Source: Candidatus Symbiopectobacterium sp. NZEC151 (GTDB lineage: Bacteria > Pseudomonadota > Gammaproteobacteria > Enterobacterales > Enterobacteriaceae). From it: DNA of 64,000 bases. Positions 1-10,074 of this stretch are shown here, one piece after another. Under the pieces are notes generated by a model. That model had not been told where the DNA came from. It searched no databases and saw only the letters and a program-made list of their open reading frames with translations. The stretch spans positions 186,001 to 250,000 of the forward strand of contig NZ_JAGFPE010000002.1 in NCBI RefSeq assembly GCF_025962655.1. Direction: 5' to 3'. A program made the translations under genes and the position numbers. Each line of letters starts with the position of its first letter. The stretch's first letter is position 1.

Positions 1-624
1 TTTTTCGCTACTACGCAGTTGATCGACTACCGATTTCACTTCCGTCGACGGCTTGCGAAACTCGATATCGGTGAAAAACTCCGGGTTGCCCAACTTTGCC
101 GTGTCATCGGTGGTCAGGCCGATAACCGCAATCTTGATGCCTTGCTTATCAAACAGGGCATAGGGTTTGAACAGACGCTGTTGCGTGCTCTTTTGATAGA
201 TATTGGCAGACAGCAGCGGGAAAGTTGCCCACTTCTCCTGCTGACGCAGTACCGAGAGCGGATTATCAAACTCATGGTTGCCGAGCGCCATGGCATCATA
301 GCCCACCATATTCATGCCGCGAAAATCGGGCTCTGCATCCTGCAAATCAGATTCCGGCACCCCGGTGTTGATATCCCCGCCGGACAGCAGTAGCACGCTG
401 CCGCCTTTGGCAGCCACCTCCTGGCGAATCTGATCCACCAGCGTTTTCTGCGCAGCCAACCCATATTCACCGTATTCGTTGTGCCAGAAATGGCCGTGGT
501 GATCGTTGGTATGGAGGATGGTGATGTCATAGGTTTTATCTTTTTCCCACGCCAGCGCCCCTGCCGAGGTAAAGATCAGCGACATCACAATAGCACGTCC
601 TAACGCTTTCGTTGCAAAACGCAT
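1..624 (-). CDS. ushA: UDP-sugar hydrolase / 5'-nucleotidase, N-terminal 208 residues (runs off the window)
   Basis: Periplasmic metallophosphoesterase that hydrolyses UDP-sugars and 5'-nucleotides for nucleoside and phosphate salvage. The frame is open from the ATG at 624 to base 1, so the C-terminal substrate domain lies outside the window. The translation starts with a basic n-region and hydrophobic core ending AGALA before WEKDKTYD, a typical Sec signal peptide of about 25 residues. Calcineurin-type metal motifs follow: HTNDHHGH (Asp41, His43), GGDINTG (about Asp84) and GNHEFD (about Asn116). Divergent from ybaL, with a CRP-like site in the spacer. No frameshift seen in the part present. 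Identification is firm. Confidence 0.95.
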   Translation of the reverse strand, partial: MRFATKALGRAIVMSLIFTSAGALAWEKDKTYDITILHTNDHHGHFWHNEYGEYGLAAQKTLVDQIRQEVAAKGGSVLLLSGGDINTGVPESDLQDAEPDFRGMNMVGYDAMALGNHEFDNPLSVLRQQEKWATFPLLSANIYQKSTQQRLFKPYALFDKQGIKIAVIGLTTDDTAKLGNPEFFTDIEFRKPSTEVKSVVDQLRSSEK

Positions 625-727
625 GGAAACTCTCCGTTTAGTAAACAACCCCTGTTAAAAGAATGCGATAGCAGCCCTCTGCACGTCCTGGTCTTAGTCA
701 GGTACGCGCAGGTTGAGATCTCCCTCC

Positions 728-733
728 AGAATA
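728..733 (-). promoter_or_regulatory. possible ushA -10 element
   Basis: TATTCT on the minus strand, about 105 bases upstream of the ushA start. No good -35 is present at 17 bases, which would suit an activator-dependent promoter. The CRP site at 771-786 would then be centred near -57. Weak, sequence-only call. Confidence 0.25.
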
Positions 734-770
734 GCGCACTTTTACTCAACGCTCGATTTCATTTGCGGCC

Positions 771-786
771 TGTGACTTATATCACA
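771..786. promoter_or_regulatory. CRP (cAMP receptor protein) binding site
   Basis: TGTGACTTATATCACA matches both conserved half-sites TGTGA-N6-TCACA exactly. It lies between divergent ushA (start 624) and ybaL (start 1169), nearer to ushA, so ushA is the more likely target. Which gene responds is inference. Confidence 0.7.
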
Positions 787-873
787 AGAAAAACCGGCGT
801 TACGCGCATGAATCACAAGAGAAAGCTGATGAAAATGGTCAGTTCATTTGATTCTGTTGTATTTATGTCATTT

Positions 874-896
874 ACCCCCGCTATTCTGGGGTTTTT
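874..896 (+). terminator. weak terminator-like hairpin in the ushA-ybaL spacer
   Basis: ACCCC (874-878) pairs with GGGGT (888-892) over a 9-base loop, followed by TTTT. Five base pairs is short. No upstream plus-strand gene is visible, so it may end a small untranslated RNA or be chance. Confidence 0.3.
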
Positions 897-1168
897 AACG
901 CAGAGAAACCGGTTCCTCTCATCCAACAGGATGAAAATGCAGCACAACAGACATGAGAAAGTATCTTCATGCGTGCAATAACGTTGGTTTATCAATGCTT
1001 ATCTTACGAAAGCATCATGAAATCTATGTTAGACTTAGATTCGATGAGTAAACGAAGATTTTTACTAGAATACCCTCATTTTTCCAAGCAGGATTTCTTT
1101 AAATGAAATAGAATTTGTTCAAGAAGTCTGCTCATGAACGTTTTTCAACAATGGCAAAAGGAGTCGGG

Positions 1169-2857
1169 ATGCATGCAACCACACCACTAATATCCACCAT
1201 TGCCGTAGGGCTGGTCCTCGCGTTTCTGCTGGGGATTCTGGCCAATCGACTACGCATTTCCCCTTTAGTCGGCTATCTGGTCGCTGGGGTTCTGGTGGGG
1301 CCGTTTACCCCAGGTTTTGTCGCGGATACCGCGTTAGCGCCTGAATTGGCTGAACTTGGGGTTATTCTGCTGATGTTTGGTGTCGGCCTGCATTTTTCGC
1401 TCAAAGACCTGATGGCGGTGAAATCCATCGCCATTCCCGGTGCCATTGCGCAAATCGCCGTTGCCACGCTGCTGGGCATGGGCCTTTCCTCCCTGCTCGG
1501 CTGGAGCCTGGCAAGCGGGCTGGTGTTTGGGCTTTGCTTGTCCACCGCCAGCACCGTGGTGCTGCTGCGTGCATTGGAAGAACGGCAACTGATTGACAGC
1601 CAGCGCGGACAAATCGCCATTGGCTGGCTGATCGTGGAAGATTTGGCGATGGTGTTGACGCTGGTCCTGTTGCCCGCATTCCGTGACATGATTGGCGCAG
1701 AGCATGCCGATACCGGCAAGCTGATTCGTGACCTGGCCTGGACCATCGGCAAGGTGGTCGCCTTTATCACGCTGATGATTGTGGTGGGCCGTCGTCTGGT
1801 GCCCTGGGTGCTGGCAAAAAGCGCCGCCACCGGCTCACGGGAACTGTTTACCCTCGCCGTGTTGGCGATGGCACTCGGTATCGCTTTCGGTGCTGTGAAG
1901 CTGTTTGATGTTTCATTCGCGCTGGGTGCCTTCTTTGCCGGCGTGGTGCTGAACGAATCAGAACTCAGTCAACGCGCCGCCCACGATACACTGCCGCTGC
2001 GTGACGCTTTCGCCGTACTGTTTTTTGTTTCGGTGGGCATGCTGTTCGATCCGATGATTCTGGTGAATGAGCCGGTAGCCGTCATTATTACGCTGGCCAT
2101 TATCGTGTTCGGTAAATCGGCTGCCGCGTTTATGCTGGTACGCCTGTTCGGCCACTCCAAGCGTACCGCGCTGACCATTTCGACCAGCCTGGCGCAAATT
2201 GGGGAATTCGCCTTTATTTTGGCAGGCCTGGGCGTTGTGCTTGGTCTCTTGTCTGAACAGGGGCGCAATCTGGTGCTGGCAGGGGCGATTCTGTCTATCA
2301 TGATTAACCCGCTGCTCTTCACGCTGCTGGAACGCTATCTGGAGAAAACAGAGACCATTGATGATCAGATTGTGGAAGAGGCCATCGAAGAAGAGAAGCA
2401 GATCCCGGTTGATATGTGTAATCACGCGCTATTGGTCGGTTATGGCCGCGTCGGCAGCCTGATCGGTGCCAAACTGCATCAGGAAGGCATTCCCGTTGTG
2501 GTTATCGAGAATTCGCGTGCACGGGTGGACGCGCTACGCGAGCAAGGCATCAAGGCCGTGCTGGGAAATGCCACTAAAGTGGAAATCATGGAGCTGGCCC
2601 GGTTGGATTGCGCCCGCTGGCTGCTGTTAACCATTCCTAACGGCTATGAGGCTGGAGAAATCGTTGCGGCGGCGCGTGAAAAACGCCCGGACCTGGAGAT
2701 CATTGCCCGCGCACATTATGACGATGAAGTCAGCTATATCACTGAACACGGTGCCAATCAGGTGGTAATGGGTGAACGCGAAATCGCTAACAGCATGATT
2801 ACCCTGCTACAACTTGAGCAGGTAAAGGCTGAAGAATTAAAAGAGTGCCCGATTTGA
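1169..2857 (+). CDS. ybaL: YbaL, CPA2-family cation:proton antiporter with RCK/TrkA-N domain
   Basis: Inner-membrane monovalent cation/proton antiporter of the KefB/KefC type. Its physiological role is still poorly defined in E. coli. 562 residues: about twelve hydrophobic segments in residues 1-395, including the LRISPLVGYLVAGVLVGPFTPG start and the QIGEFAFILAGLG motif, then an acidic linker EEAIEEEKQIPVD. A Rossmann RCK domain begins HALLVGYGRVGSLIG near residue 420. The start at 1169 is chosen because AAGGAG lies five bases upstream and the family begins MH-ATPLI; frames upstream to 1115 are open but unconvincing. In E. coli fsr lies between this gene and ushA, but here they are direct neighbours. 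Convergent with hemH. Confidence 0.93.
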   Translation: MHATTPLISTIAVGLVLAFLLGILANRLRISPLVGYLVAGVLVGPFTPGFVADTALAPELAELGVILLMFGVGLHFSLKDLMAVKSIAIPGAIAQIAVATLLGMGLSSLLGWSLASGLVFGLCLSTASTVVLLRALEERQLIDSQRGQIAIGWLIVEDLAMVLTLVLLPAFRDMIGAEHADTGKLIRDLAWTIGKVVAFITLMIVVGRRLVPWVLAKSAATGSRELFTLAVLAMALGIAFGAVKLFDVSFALGAFFAGVVLNESELSQRAAHDTLPLRDAFAVLFFVSVGMLFDPMILVNEPVAVIITLAIIVFGKSAAAFMLVRLFGHSKRTALTISTSLAQIGEFAFILAGLGVVLGLLSEQGRNLVLAGAILSIMINPLLFTLLERYLEKTETIDDQIVEEAIEEEKQIPVDMCNHALLVGYGRVGSLIGAKLHQEGIPVVVIENSRARVDALREQGIKAVLGNATKVEIMELARLDCARWLLLTIPNGYEAGEIVAAAREKRPDLEIIARAHYDDEVSYITEHGANQVVMGEREIANSMITLLQLEQVKAEELKECPI

Positions 2858-2863
2858 CGCAGT

Positions 2864-2893
2864 GCGCAGCGGTAACCCCGCTGCGCCATTTTA
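2864..2893 (+). terminator. terminator between convergent ybaL and hemH
   Basis: A 9-bp perfect stem GCGCAGCGG / CCGCTGCGC (2864-2872 with 2878-2886), loop TAACC, followed by CATTTTAG. The T-run is short. Placed seven bases after the ybaL stop. Confidence 0.65.
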
Positions 2894-2909
2894 GTTGTAA
2901 TGAGTTTGG

Positions 2910-3872
2910 CTATTCATCACGCACCAACGTTTCGAACACATCGATATGTCTGGCATCGTCATTTAACGCCGGAATATAAGCAAACCGTTCACCGCCAGCA
3001 TGCAGAAAAATCTCCCGGTTCTGTTCCTGAATCTCTTCCAAGGTTTCCAGACAATCCGCCGCAAACCCCGGGCAAATAACCTGAATGTGTTTGATTCCCT
3101 GCGCGGGCAATCCTTTCAGTGTTTCATCCGTATAGGGTGTCAGCCAGGGTTCACGACCAAAACGCGATTGAAAGGTCATTTGCACCTGTTCCGGTGCCAA
3201 TCCCAACGCAGCGATCAGTGCCTGTGCCGTCGCCTGACAGCGCAGCGGATAGTCATCTCCCTCCGTCGCATAACGCACCGGAATGCCATGGAACGATATC
3301 ACTAAGCGGTCTGGCACGCCGTGCAGCGCGAATGATGCTTCCACACGCTGCTTTAGCGCATCGATATAGGTCGGATGCGTCGCATAGTCACGGATAAAAC
3401 GAATACCGGGCACCTGGCGGCGCGAGCGCAGCGCATCGGCCAGTCCATCCCACACCGCACCGGTGGTGGAACAGGAATATTGCGGATAGAGCGGCAACAC
3501 CACCAGTTGGGTGACACCTTGGGACAGCAGGCTATCCAACGCCGACGGCAAGCTCGGCGAGCCATAGCTCATGCCCAGCGCCACAGGGATATCGTCGCCT
3601 AAACGGGCAGAGAGCGCGCACTCTTGACGTCGGCTGAAGGCCAACAGTGGGGAACCGTCAACCGTCCAGATGGACTGATACAGTTTGGCGACACGGGGAG
3701 AACGAAAAGGCAGGATCACGCCATTCAACAGCGGCCACCAGAGCCAGCGCGGCGTATCTACCACGCGTTTATCACTGAGAAACTGTGCCAGATAGCGTTT
3801 CACCGCCTGCGGCGTCGGGGCTTCGGGCGTCCCCAGATTCACCATCAGTACGCCCAGTTTTTGTTGACTCAT
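2910..3872 (-). CDS. hemH: ferrochelatase
   Basis: Inserts Fe2+ into protoporphyrin IX, the last step of haem synthesis, at the cytoplasmic membrane surface. 320 residues, the usual enterobacterial length, starting [19 protein letters not shown], the conserved NLGTP entry motif. The catalytic histidine region reads [11 protein letters not shown] (near residue 195) and a C-terminal ETLEEI motif carries the conserved acidic residues. Downstream of adk on the same strand but separated by a terminator (4048-4075). In E. coli aes and gsk lie between hemH and ybaL; neither is here. Confidence 0.97.
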   Translation of the reverse strand: MSQQKLGVLMVNLGTPEAPTPQAVKRYLAQFLSDKRVVDTPRWLWWPLLNGVILPFRSPRVAKLYQSIWTVDGSPLLAFSRRQECALSARLGDDIPVALGMSYGSPSLPSALDSLLSQGVTQLVVLPLYPQYSCSTTGAVWDGLADALRSRRQVPGIRFIRDYATHPTYIDALKQRVEASFALHGVPDRLVISFHGIPVRYATEGDDYPLRCQATAQALIAALGLAPEQVQMTFQSRFGREPWLTPYTDETLKGLPAQGIKHIQVICPGFAADCLETLEEIQEQNREIFLHAGGERFAYIPALNDDARHIDVFETLVRDE

Positions 3873-4047
3873 CGTCTGCCCTCACTAAAAGGCTGCCCAC
3901 GGTACACATTTCGACACCGGGCAGCGGTTATCGTTACCAGCGCTGAGTGTAGCGAAAATGTTGCCTGGGCGGGATAGGAAAAGCGATGTTATTACCGATA
4001 CTTGCCATCGAAATCGCGAATGGCAGACCATAACGCTGGATGCAGGC

Positions 4048-4075
4048 GAAAAAAAACCGGCACACAGGGTACCGG
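4048..4075 (-). terminator. adk terminator
   Basis: On the minus strand CCGGTAC, a five-base loop CCTGT, then GTGCCGG (7 bp with one G-U pair), followed by eight T. Lies 25 bases beyond the adk stop. Confidence 0.75.
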
Positions 4076-4100
4076 CATTTTCAGGCAACGCGGCGCTAGA

Positions 4101-4817
<717 letters not shown>

Positions 4818-4856
4818 TTATCCTCAAGGAACGGGCTCGCTTCAGCGTGTCGCAAA

Positions 4857-4888
4857 GCGAAAAAAAACCCGGTTAAAAACCGGGTTTT
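4857..4888 (-). terminator. htpG terminator (possibly bidirectional)
   Basis: AAACCCGGTT (4865-4874) pairs with AACCGGGTTT (4878-4887) across a three-base loop; the minus-strand copy continues into a T-run (4857-4867 read in reverse). Lies 18 bases past the htpG stop. Confidence 0.85.
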
Positions 4889-4905
4889 CGGGAAAGTGTG
4901 AGCGG

Positions 4906-6801
4906 TTATGCACTCAGCAGTTGGTTCATACGACGGATAAACTGATTAGGATCTTCCAGCGTGCCACGTTCAGCCAGCAGCGCCTGCTCCAACAGCAGTT
5001 CAACCCACTCGCCAAACTGTGCATCATCGCCAGTGTCTGCGGCGCGTTTCACCAACGCATGTTCCGGGTTGAGCTCGAAGATATATTTCACTTCCGGCGC
5101 ATTCTGTCCGGCTGCGGCAAACAGCTTCGCCATCTGCGTGCTCATGTCATTGGCGTCGGTAGTGACAATGGCCGGGGTATCGGTCAGGCGATGCGTCAGA
5201 CGCACCTCTTTGACACGCTCACCCAGCAGCGTCTTCACACGCTCAACAAACGGCTCCAGGGATTTTTCCGCTTCTTTGCGCGCTTCGTCATCACTGGCAT
5301 CATCCGCCAGCTTATCCAGCGCGTCATCCGCTTTGCTGACGGACTGGAAGGACTTGCCGTCAAACTCGGTCAGGTAGCTCATCATCCACTCATCGACGCG
5401 GTCAGAAAGCAGCAGCACTTCGATGCCTTTCTTGCGGAACAACTCCAGATGCGGGCTACTCTTCGCCGCGGCATAGCTGTCGGCAGTGATGTAGTAGATC
5501 TTCTCCTGGCCTTCAACCATACGGCTGACATACTCTTCCAGCGATACCGTCGGGGCGGCGCTGTCGCTGTGGGTGGAAGCAAAGCGCAGCAGCTTGGCAA
5601 TGGCTTCACGATTGCCGCCATCTTCCGCAGGCCCTTCTTTCAGCACCAGGCCAAACTGTAGCCAGAAGGTTTGGTATTTTTCGGCGTCGTCTTTTGCCAG
5701 TTTTTCCAGCATCTGCAACACGCGTTTGGTCAGCGCATTGCGCAGATTCTGGGTAACACGGCTGTCTTGCAGGATTTCACGCGAGACGTTGAGCGGCAGA
5801 TCGTTGGAGTCGATCAAGCCACGCACAAAGCGCAGGTAGTTCGGCATGAACTGCTCGGCGTCATCCATGATAAACACGCGCTGAACATAGAGTTTCAGGC
5901 CGTGTTTATGATCGCGGTTCCACATGTCCCACGGTGCCTGGGAAGGGATGTAGAGCAGGCTGGTGTATTCCTGTTTCCCTTCCACACGGTTATGGCTCCA
6001 GCTCAGCGGATCGCTGAAGTCGTGGGCAATGTGTTTGTAGAATTCTTTGTATTCGTCTTCGGTCACATCGGCTTTATTACGCGTCCACAGCGCCTGCGCC
6101 TTGTTGACCTTCTCCCAGGTAACCGTCGGCTCGCCGCCCTCTTCTTCGCTCGGCGTCTCGGTTTCAATTTCTACTGGCAGCGCGATGTGATCGGAATATT
6201 TGCCAATAATGGAACGCACGCGCCACTCATCGAGGAATTCGTCTTCCCCTTCGCGCAGGTGCAGGGTGATCTCGGTGCCGCGATCGGCCTTGACCACATC
6301 CGCCACGGTGTACTCACCTTCACCCGCCGATTCCCAGAACACGCCCTCTTCTGCCGCCGCACCCGCTGCACGGGTGCGTACCGTCACTTTATCTGCAACG
6401 ATAAACGCCGAGTAGAAGCCTACACCGAACTGACCGATGAGCTGGCTGTCTTTGGCCTGATCGGAACCGATAGATTCCAAAAACGCTTTGGTGCCCGATT
6501 TGGCAATGGTGCCCAGATTATCGATAACGTCATCGCGGCCCATCCCGATGCCGTTGTCCGCGATGGTCAGGGTACGTTGCTCTTTATTGGTGGAGACGCG
6601 CACGCGCAGTTCCCCATCCCCTTCATAGAGCGCTGGCGAAGATAAGGCGCGAAAACGTAACTTGTCTGCCGCATCGGAGGCGTTGGAGATCAATTCACGC
6701 AAGAAAATTTCTTTATTGGAATAAAGTGAATGGATCATCAAGTGCAGCAATTGCTTCACTTCAGATTGAAAACCGCGCGTTTCTTGGCCCTTCATGCTCA
6801 T
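4906..6801 (-). CDS. htpG: HtpG, bacterial Hsp90 chaperone
   Basis: ATP-dependent dimeric chaperone of the cytosol that works with DnaK on client folding. 631 residues. GHKL ATPase domain at the N-terminus: [14 protein letters not shown] (Mg/ATP asparagine), DNGIGM and [11 protein letters not shown] lid/glycine motifs. The middle domain contains SREILQD with the catalytic arginine region, and the C-terminal dimerisation domain ends [13 protein letters not shown]. Start at ATG 6801 chosen because GAGG lies nine bases upstream; ATG 6795 (MKGQETRG, the E. coli start) is two codons in. Preceded by a clear sigma-32 promoter (6900-6928), so heat-inducible. No cytosolic Hsp90 oddities seen. Confidence 0.97.
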   Translation of the reverse strand: MSMKGQETRGFQSEVKQLLHLMIHSLYSNKEIFLRELISNASDAADKLRFRALSSPALYEGDGELRVRVSTNKEQRTLTIADNGIGMGRDDVIDNLGTIAKSGTKAFLESIGSDQAKDSQLIGQFGVGFYSAFIVADKVTVRTRAAGAAAEEGVFWESAGEGEYTVADVVKADRGTEITLHLREGEDEFLDEWRVRSIIGKYSDHIALPVEIETETPSEEEGGEPTVTWEKVNKAQALWTRNKADVTEDEYKEFYKHIAHDFSDPLSWSHNRVEGKQEYTSLLYIPSQAPWDMWNRDHKHGLKLYVQRVFIMDDAEQFMPNYLRFVRGLIDSNDLPLNVSREILQDSRVTQNLRNALTKRVLQMLEKLAKDDAEKYQTFWLQFGLVLKEGPAEDGGNREAIAKLLRFASTHSDSAAPTVSLEEYVSRMVEGQEKIYYITADSYAAAKSSPHLELFRKKGIEVLLLSDRVDEWMMSYLTEFDGKSFQSVSKADDALDKLADDASDDEARKEAEKSLEPFVERVKTLLGERVKEVRLTHRLTDTPAIVTTDANDMSTQMAKLFAAAGQNAPEVKYIFELNPEHALVKRAADTGDDAQFGEWVELLLEQALLAERGTLEDPNQFIRRMNQLLSA

Positions 6802-6899
6802 TGTCACTTACCTCAATCCTAATAGTTAGTCAGGCTGATGATGTTCAATCCCTGTAGCGGGTGTGGGAATGGTGCCGGTATTTCCGGCCAGTAGGCAAG

Positions 6900-6928
6900 A
6901 AGTGGGGATAAGGCGAAGGATTTTCAAG
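6900..6928 (-). promoter_or_regulatory. sigma-32 heat-shock promoter of htpG
   Basis: Minus strand: CTTGAAA (-35, 6928-6922), 14-base spacer, CCCCACTT (-10, 6907-6900). Consensus is CTTGAAA / CCCCATNT, so only the T after the CCCCA run differs. About 100 bases upstream of the htpG start. Confidence 0.85.
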
Positions 6929-7002
6929 AGCAAAAAACAATTTATCCCCAGCGCGGCGCCTTCTGATAACGAAACCGCACCGAGGTAAATGCAGCACAAC
7001 CG

Positions 7003-7607
7003 CTACAAGCGGATGGGATGACGCCCCGCCAGCGAATGGGAGAGCGTGGTGCCATCCACCATTTCCAGTTCACCACCGACCGGCACGCCGTGTGCAATAC
7101 GGCTCGCGACCACGCCGTGCTGGGCACACAGCTCAGCAATGTAGTTGGCCGTCGCATCCCCTTCCACCGTGGGATTGGTGGCAAGAATCACTTCCGTCAG
7201 GGTTTCCTGCTCTAAGCGCTGTTCCAGCAGATCGAGCCCGATATCATCCGGCCCGATGCCGTCCAACGGCGACAGGTGCCCCATCAGCACAAAGTAACGC
7301 CCGGCAAACTGTCCGGTCTGCTCAATGGCGTGGATATCTGCCGGGCTTTCCACCACGCAGATTTGGCCCGTTTGCTGACGGCGCGGGTTGGTGCAGATCG
7401 CGCAGCGTTCCTGCTCGGTAAAGGTGCGACAATCCGCACAGTGGCCGATTTCAGACATGGCGCGCGTCAGCGCCTGCGCCAAACGCATTCCGCCGCTGCG
7501 ATCGCGTTGCAGCAGTTGAAACGCCATGCGCTGCGCGGATTTCGGCCCTACGCCCGGCAAGCAGCGCAACGCCTCCATCAATGACTCAAGGAGCGGACTG
7601 GTTTGCA

Positions 7608-7608
<1 letters not shown>
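7003..7608 (-). CDS. recR: recombination protein RecR
   Basis: With RecF and RecO loads RecA on SSB-coated gapped DNA. 201 residues, the E. coli length. Helix-hairpin-helix near the N-terminus ([14 protein letters not shown]), a four-cysteine zinc motif (CADC ... CAIC, about residues 57-72), then a Toprim domain ([14 protein letters not shown] ... [14 protein letters not shown]) and a C-terminal Walker-B-like region. Its ATG overlaps the ybaB stop by one base (ATGA), so translation is likely coupled. Part of the dnaX-ybaB-recR operon. Confidence 0.97.
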
Positions 7609-7976
<368 letters not shown>

Positions 7977-9962
7977 TTAAACGGGGCGGATACTCTCTTC
8001 GTCCAGTTCCGCATCAAAGAAACGCCGCAGCGTTTGAATCGTTTTGTCGGTCGTCAGAGACTCGCGCGCCTGCGCCAGTTTCTCTTCATAAATCGTCTGA
8101 CGCCACTCCAGCGGGGTTAACGTGCTGGGGTCGTCATCCTCTACCACCACCAGAGTGATAGGCTTTTCATAATGCGCTGCCAATGCATCCATCAGCGTTT
8201 TTTGTGCCGACGGTGAATTCAGGTGACGCTGCGATGAGCGTAAATGCAGCGTCACGGTATCGTCATCTGAATCGACTTTGAACGCGTTAAGCGCCAACTG
8301 CTGAACCAGTTTCGGCAGCGGTAACCGCTGTACCTCTGCGGCCCAGGCATCGCGCGCTTGCGCTTCTTCCGTCAATTTAGCCGCTAATTCCGGCGTTTTC
8401 TCGTATTCCAGCACCGTGCGCAACGCTTTCGGCGTGGCGATGGTTTCGGTCACGACAGCCTTCTGTTGCTGCGCGCGCCAGCGGTACGCTTCAGGCTTTT
8501 TCTGCGCCTCGCTGTTGCTGTCAGCCGCCTGACGCTGCTGACTGCGTTCCGTCACCGAGGCCAGGCGTTCCAGCGCCGATGCCGCCGTGCCCGGCCGAGC
8601 GCGTTCCTGCGCCGCCGGATCAGACTTTTTTGGCGGCGGCGTACCCTGTCGCTGCAATAACTGGCTGCGCGCCTGTAGCAGTTGCGAGGTGGCGTCCGGC
8701 AACGGCGCGGCAGGTGCAACAGGTTCCTCAGGCGCAGCGACAGGCGATGACGGAGCAGCCGCAGGGGATGACGGCGCACTGGGCGCAGACGCCTGACGCG
8801 CAGGCGGAATGTGCGCCTGCGGTGCGGCAGGTGCACTCGCCGCCACTGGCGCAGTTGCCACCGGTGCAATCACCGCCTGCGGATGAAATGCCAAGGCTCT
8901 GAGCAGCGTCATTTCAACGCCCATACGCCGGTCTGGCGCATAGGATAATTCTTTTCGGCCCACCAGCAACGTCTGATAGTAGAGCTGCACGTCGGCGGGC
9001 GGTACGGTACGCGCCAAGTCGCGCAAGCGCGACGCAATGGGGGAGTCTTCCGGCCCGAGCGCCGTGGGCAGCAACTGTACCATCGCGATACGGTGCAACA
9101 GCGTAAGCATCTCTACCAACAGCGCTTCCCACTCAACGCCACGCGAGGCCGCCTGCTGGAGCAACGCCATGGTCTGCTCGCCGTTGGCATTGACGATAGC
9201 TTCAATCAGCGCCAGCGGCTGTTCATCATCCAACGTGCCCAGCATGCGCGCAACGGCGTCGGTCAACACCGCGCCTTGCCCCATGGCAATCGCCTGATCG
9301 GTCAGGCTCAGCGCATCACGCAGGCTGCCATCAGCGGCACGCGCCAGCAGTTGCAGGGCGCGCGGTTCTGTCGCAATCGCCTCGGCTTGCAGCACCTGCT
9401 CAAGGTGGCCGCGGATTTGCTCCACGTCCAGCGCTTTGAGATGAAATTGCAGGCAGCGAGAAAGAATGGTGACCGGCAACTTCTGTGGATCGGTGGTTGC
9501 CAGCAGGAATTTAACGTGCTCGGGAGGCTCTTCCAGCGTTTTCAACAGCGCATTGAAGCTGTGACGGGAGAGCATGTGCACTTCATCGATCAGGTAGACT
9601 TTGAACCGACCGCGCGCAGGGGCATATTGCACGTTATCCAGCAGTTCGCGGGTATCTTCTACCTTGGTGCGCGAGGCCGCATCAATCTCGATCAGGTCAA
9701 CAAAACGCCCTTGCTCAATTTCCCGGCAATTTGCACACTGCCCACAGGGCGTGGCGGTAATGCCGCTCTCGCAGTTCAGTCCTTTCGCCAACAGGCGGGC
9801 GATACTGGTTTTCCCCACGCCACGCGTGCCGGAAAACAGATAGGCATGGTGAACCCGCCCCATAGAGAGACCATTGGCCAATGCGGTCAGCACATGTTCT
9901 TGACCGACAACATCAGCGAAAGATTGAGGACGCCACTTACGGGCCAGTACCTGATAGCTCAT
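7977..9962 (-). CDS. dnaX: DNA polymerase III subunits tau and gamma (clamp loader)
   Basis: Full-length tau, 661 residues (E. coli 643), organises the replisome; gamma is the truncated clamp-loader form. N-terminal AAA+ module with Walker A GTRGVGKTS (about 44-52), a zinc module with four cysteines (CESGITATPCGQCANC), Walker B LIDEVHMLS, sensor 1 ATTDPQKLP and SRC motif LSRCLQF. Residues about 365-440 are a low-complexity Ala/Pro linker (many APAAP units), longer than in E. coli, then the alpha- and DnaB-binding C-terminal domains ending ELDEESIRPV. ATG 9962 (MSYQVLARKWRP) is the family start; the TTG one codon upstream is ignored. Contains a programmed -1 frameshift cassette (8591-8645). 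Confidence 0.97.
   Translation of the reverse strand: MSYQVLARKWRPQSFADVVGQEHVLTALANGLSMGRVHHAYLFSGTRGVGKTSIARLLAKGLNCESGITATPCGQCANCREIEQGRFVDLIEIDAASRTKVEDTRELLDNVQYAPARGRFKVYLIDEVHMLSRHSFNALLKTLEEPPEHVKFLLATTDPQKLPVTILSRCLQFHLKALDVEQIRGHLEQVLQAEAIATEPRALQLLARAADGSLRDALSLTDQAIAMGQGAVLTDAVARMLGTLDDEQPLALIEAIVNANGEQTMALLQQAASRGVEWEALLVEMLTLLHRIAMVQLLPTALGPEDSPIASRLRDLARTVPPADVQLYYQTLLVGRKELSYAPDRRMGVEMTLLRALAFHPQAVIAPVATAPVAASAPAAPQAHIPPARQASAPSAPSSPAAAPSSPVAAPEEPVAPAAPLPDATSQLLQARSQLLQRQGTPPPKKSDPAAQERARPGTAASALERLASVTERSQQRQAADSNSEAQKKPEAYRWRAQQQKAVVTETIATPKALRTVLEYEKTPELAAKLTEEAQARDAWAAEVQRLPLPKLVQQLALNAFKVDSDDDTVTLHLRSSQRHLNSPSAQKTLMDALAAHYEKPITLVVVEDDDPSTLTPLEWRQTIYEEKLAQARESLTTDKTIQTLRRFFDAELDEESIRPV
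8591..8645 (-). promoter_or_regulatory. dnaX programmed -1 ribosomal frameshift signal (produces gamma)
   Basis: The slippery heptamer A AAA AAG lies at 8631-8625, read in the zero frame as CCA AAA AAG. After slippage the next codons are GTC and then TGA (8622-8620), giving a gamma of about 447 residues ending Lys-Lys-Val. An SD-like AGGG lies about 12 bases upstream. Downstream, a GC-rich hairpin pairs CCGGC with GCCGG and GCGC with GCGC (8618-8591). All three elements of the E. coli cassette are thus present, but the post-slip residue differs (E. coli ends with Glu) and the stop is read from TCTGAT. Confidence 0.85.
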
Positions 9963-10074
9963 CAATACCGCAACGGTTGTGTGATTGAGGAGGCCATGCT
10001 AACACAGCCTCGCCGGACACGGCGAGACTGTTTATCAGGATAGCCAACAGATTTACGGCGGAAAAAAGGCAGGA

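Larger units (their letters stand above)
625..1168. other. ushA-ybaL divergent intergenic region
   Basis: A 544-base non-coding spacer. It holds a consensus CRP palindrome (771-786), a small hairpin with a T-run (874-896, ACCCC/GGGGT stem followed by five T), and an AT-rich stretch leading to the ybaL ribosome-binding site AAGGAG just before the ATG at 1169. On the minus strand, TATTCT (733-728) could be a -10 for ushA. The small open frames here (763-981 plus, 813-995 minus) have no recognisable protein features and I do not call them genes. Confidence 0.6.

Noticed and set aside
763..981. Small open frames between ushA and ybaL (plus and minus)
   Set aside because: No ribosome-binding site, no recognisable domain; lies over the CRP site and hairpin.
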